From contig NZ_CP088273.1 of the NCBI RefSeq assembly GCF_020731415.2, positions 687,001 to 751,000 of the forward strand: a stretch of 64,000 nt of DNA. Reading direction: 5' to 3'. Each line of letters begins with the position of its first letter. The first letter of the stretch is position 1. The stretch comes from Phyllobacterium sp. T1293 (GTDB lineage: Bacteria; Pseudomonadota; Alphaproteobacteria; Rhizobiales; Rhizobiaceae). Below the pieces are notes generated by a model. That model searched no databases, was not told where the DNA came from, and saw nothing but the letters and a program-made list of their open reading frames with translations. Made by a program: the position numbers and the translations under genes. Positions 61,986 to 64,000 of this stretch are shown piece after piece.

Positions 61986-63445
61986 GCGAGACGATCTCCG
62001 ATCAGGAACTGAAGCGCCCGGTCAAGCCGGATATGCGGCAGTGAAAGTGTAAAGCCTTCCGCGGTTTTTTCGAGGCTTGGCGGACGGAAGCGGACAAAAC
62101 GAATGGCCGGGTCTTCAGAAACTGATTCCGGTCCTTCGAAAATTGAGTCCGGTTTTTCCGGTAAGTCACCGGGAAATATCGCAGTTTCGGTCTTGCCGTC
62201 GAAGCGTTCGCCGTCGATGGTTTCGCCTTTCAGCGGTGTTCCCACGATAACAGGCAGGATTTCCTTGCCCTGCGTGACCGTCGCTTCGCGCGTGGTGCGC
62301 ACGGCGGCCATGGCAAGCACATCAACATTCGCTCCGGAGAAATCCGCACGGCTGACAGCGCGATCGACCAGACGGCGGACGATGGCCTGCAGCCGGTCAT
62401 GGCTTTCATGGTGCAGGTGATCAGCCTTGGTCGCGGCAATCAGAATGCGGCCAATGCGTCTTTGGACAAGCCCGGTAAGGAAGTTGGTACTTCCAGGGCG
62501 AAAGCACGAAAGAATTTCGGTCAAGGCACGTTCAAGATCGGCAATGGCGGAGGTTCCGGCATTCATTGCCTGCATGGCATCAACAAGCACGATCTGGCGG
62601 TCCAGCCGCGCAATGTGTTCGCGGAAGAATGGTTTGACCACATGGGTTTTGTACGCCTCGTAACGGCGTTCCATCATGGCGGCGAGCGAGCCTGAACGAT
62701 GTTTGGCTGAACCAAGATCGGGCAGTGGTGCAAAGGTGAGGGCGGGCGAGCCATCGAGATCGCCGGGCATCAGAAAGCGGCCGGGTGGCAATGTCGAGAG
62801 CGCGCGCTCGTCTGCCTTGCCAGCTCTAAGATAACCGGTGAAGCTGCGGGCGAGGCGTTGGGCCGTCACTTCATCCGCCTGCGCATCGGGATTGATACTG
62901 TCTGCCTCGGCGAGCCATTCGCTTGCCAATTCCCGCCGGTTTTCAAGGCGGGCGAGATCAAATGAGTCCCTGGAAAATTCAGCAAAGCTCTTATTGAGCA
63001 GTGGCAGATCAAGCAGCCATTCGCCGGGATAGTCGACAATATCAACCGAGAGTTTGCCGCCGGAGAACATGCGGTTCCACATCGAGGCCGATTCGTACTC
63101 GATGGTCAGCCGCAACTCGGAAATTGCCCGCGTTGAGTCAGGCCAGACACGATCCTCGATGAGGGCTTTCAGATGGTCCTCATACTGAAAACGCGGCACC
63201 GCATCATCTGGCTGCTCCTCAAGATAGGCTTTGGCGATGCGTCCCGACTTTTGCGCTTCGAACAATGGCAACCGGCCGCCATGGATGAGATTGTGAACCA
63301 GAGCCGTGATGAAAACCGTCTTGCCTGCCCGGGAAAGGCCGGTGACGCCAAGCCGCAGCGAGGGGGAAACCAGCGCTGTGGTGCGATCCGCCAGAGTATC
63401 GAGCGCGATCTTTGCTTCGTCGGTCAGTGTGGTCAGTGTTCCCAA
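61982..63445 (-). CDS. YcjX family P-loop protein
   Basis: This 487-residue protein is a YcjX-like GTPase/ATPase with Walker A LGVTGLSRAGKTVFITALVH near residue 30, a Walker B-like VDIVDYPGEW (DxxG type) and a later IAATKADHL, which fits a guanine-specificity TKAD motif. It is encoded with YcjF and is stress-induced in other bacteria. A TTG start at 63445 is chosen because AGGA lies nine bases upstream and family N-termini begin near there. Confidence 0.9.
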   Translation of the reverse strand: MGTLTTLTDEAKIALDTLADRTTALVSPSLRLGVTGLSRAGKTVFITALVHNLIHGGRLPLFEAQKSGRIAKAYLEEQPDDAVPRFQYEDHLKALIEDRVWPDSTRAISELRLTIEYESASMWNRMFSGGKLSVDIVDYPGEWLLDLPLLNKSFAEFSRDSFDLARLENRRELASEWLAEADSINPDAQADEVTAQRLARSFTGYLRAGKADERALSTLPPGRFLMPGDLDGSPALTFAPLPDLGSAKHRSGSLAAMMERRYEAYKTHVVKPFFREHIARLDRQIVLVDAMQAMNAGTSAIADLERALTEILSCFRPGSTNFLTGLVQRRIGRILIAATKADHLHHESHDRLQAIVRRLVDRAVSRADFSGANVDVLAMAAVRTTREATVTQGKEILPVIVGTPLKGETIDGERFDGKTETAIFPGDLPEKPDSIFEGPESVSEDPAIRFVRFRPPSLEKTAEGFTLSLPHIRLDRALQFLIGDRLA

Positions 63446-63536
63446 GGCAATCGTCCTGCGCTTTCGCTCTGTTACCAATGCAAGTCTGTGGCCGGATATA
63501 GGGGCCACACGTCTAATGACAAGAAGTTGGCTTTTT

Positions 63537-64000
63537 TCAGAGGTGTTCGGAAGGCGAAAGAAACGTCGCCAGCGTGCCAGTTCCCGGACGGATTTCCGCC
63601 AATGGACTATCAAAATTGATCACGGCAAGCCCAGCCGTTGGAAAACCGGCGGCAAAGGTGGGGTGGGCAGGGGGATCGCCGCGTCCGGCAAGGGCAATGG
63701 CCACATCTTCCATCATTGGATTATGGCCGACCAGCATGACAGAGCCGGCACTTTCGTGCTCTAGCCCAGCCATGCGGATGGCCATCAGGTAATTGTCTGC
63801 CGTGCCGGAATAGAGCTTTTCCAGTTCTTCCTGAACCAGACGCGCTTTCAAATTGATATGTTCGAGTGTCTGACGGGCGCGCACCGCCGTCGAGCAGATA
63901 ATGATATCCGGCTTCAATCCGGCCCGCTTCATCTCTTCGCCAAGAACAGTTGCCGATTCAACACCTGATGAATCGAGTGTCCGGTCAAAGTCTTTCTGTC
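63537..64000 (-). CDS. Histidine phosphatase family protein (SixA-like), truncated by window end
   Basis: The visible 154 residues cover the SixA-type region. KDFDRTLDSSGVESATVLGE is followed by IICSTAVRARQTLEHI and SVMLVGHNPMMEDVAIALAG, which contains the second catalytic histidine. The N-terminal RHG motif with the phospho-histidine lies beyond the window. SixA removes phosphate from histidine residues of phosphorelay proteins. It is 91 bp downstream on the map of the YcjX start and in the same direction. Confidence 0.87.
   Translation of the reverse strand, partial: QKDFDRTLDSSGVESATVLGEEMKRAGLKPDIIICSTAVRARQTLEHINLKARLVQEELEKLYSGTADNYLMAIRMAGLEHESAGSVMLVGHNPMMEDVAIALAGRGDPPAHPTFAAGFPTAGLAVINFDSPLAEIRPGTGTLATFLSPSEHL

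Overview
The window is a dense, chromosomal stretch of an alphaproteobacterium of the order Hyphomicrobiales (Rhizobiales), most likely Brucellaceae (Ochrobactrum/Brucella-like). The reasons are a BA14K-family protein, an Anbu/ATP-grasp/alpha-E/transglutaminase operon, a very long coiled-coil protein of the growth-pole-ring (GPR/RgsE) type, a class II DAHP synthase, a malic enzyme with a phosphotransacetylase tail and a moderately GC-rich codon pattern. The genus is inferred. I see no rRNA, tRNA, phage, CRISPR or insertion-sequence transposase. Most genes are core metabolism or envelope genes in short operons.

Layout. 1-5.9 kb: two glutathione S-transferases, a uracil-DNA glycosylase-like protein, an Lrp/AsnC regulator, a beta-hydroxyacid dehydrogenase and a penicillin acylase. 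5.9-8.3 kb: a polar amino acid ABC importer with no ATPase gene beside it. 8.6-12.3 kb: molybdenum cofactor genes mobB, mobA and moaA, an EamA exporter and a DUF971 protein. 12.3-15.1 kb: two divergent YkuD L,D-transpeptidases. 15.2-16.4 kb: a repeat-rich island holding a GIY-YIG nuclease gene. 16.4-20.4 kb: the four-gene Anbu operon. 20.6-30.7 kb: BA14K protein, gph, rpiA, DUF2059 protein, gor, a methyltransferase, a hydrolase, aroG, nhaA, a GFA protein and dgkA. 30.8-32.5 kb: nadE carrying a one-base frameshift. 32.5-35.2 kb: a mosaic repeat, then a promoter, a 14-codon leader frame, hairpins and an ABC exporter gene. 35.3-45.4 kb: gltX, a DUF2865 protein, malic enzyme, an LpxH-like phosphoesterase with a glycosyltransferase, an RDD protein, an MFS transporter and dgcA. 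45.6-48.1 kb: an Mla-type lipid transport operon lacking its permease gene. 48.1-50 kb: a rhodanese, a GlxA-type regulator and two more repeats. 50.1-55.3 kb: the giant polar coiled-coil protein. 55.6-64 kb: a degenerate Hpt protein, ferredoxin and ferredoxin reductase, an exonuclease, a DUF922 protease, folP-folK, a secreted hypothetical protein, YcjF/YcjX and a truncated SixA phosphatase.

The most notable items are: (i) a family of about 130-bp oriented, inverted-repeat-ended elements (seven copies at four loci), one pair of which brackets the GIY-YIG gene; (ii) the GPR-like protein with seventeen exact-length 29-residue repeats; (iii) the Anbu proteasome-like operon, whose function is still open; (iv) the structured leader of the ABC exporter; (v) the nadE frameshift; and (vi) an Hpt protein whose phospho-acceptor histidine is replaced by lysine. 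Several themes concern the envelope of a pole-growing cell: L,D-transpeptidases, the GPR-like protein, Mla lipid transport, D-amino acid recycling (dgcA) and the LpxH-like enzyme. Start sites were chosen from Shine-Dalgarno spacing and family N-termini. Functions are assigned by recognising motifs, not by database search.
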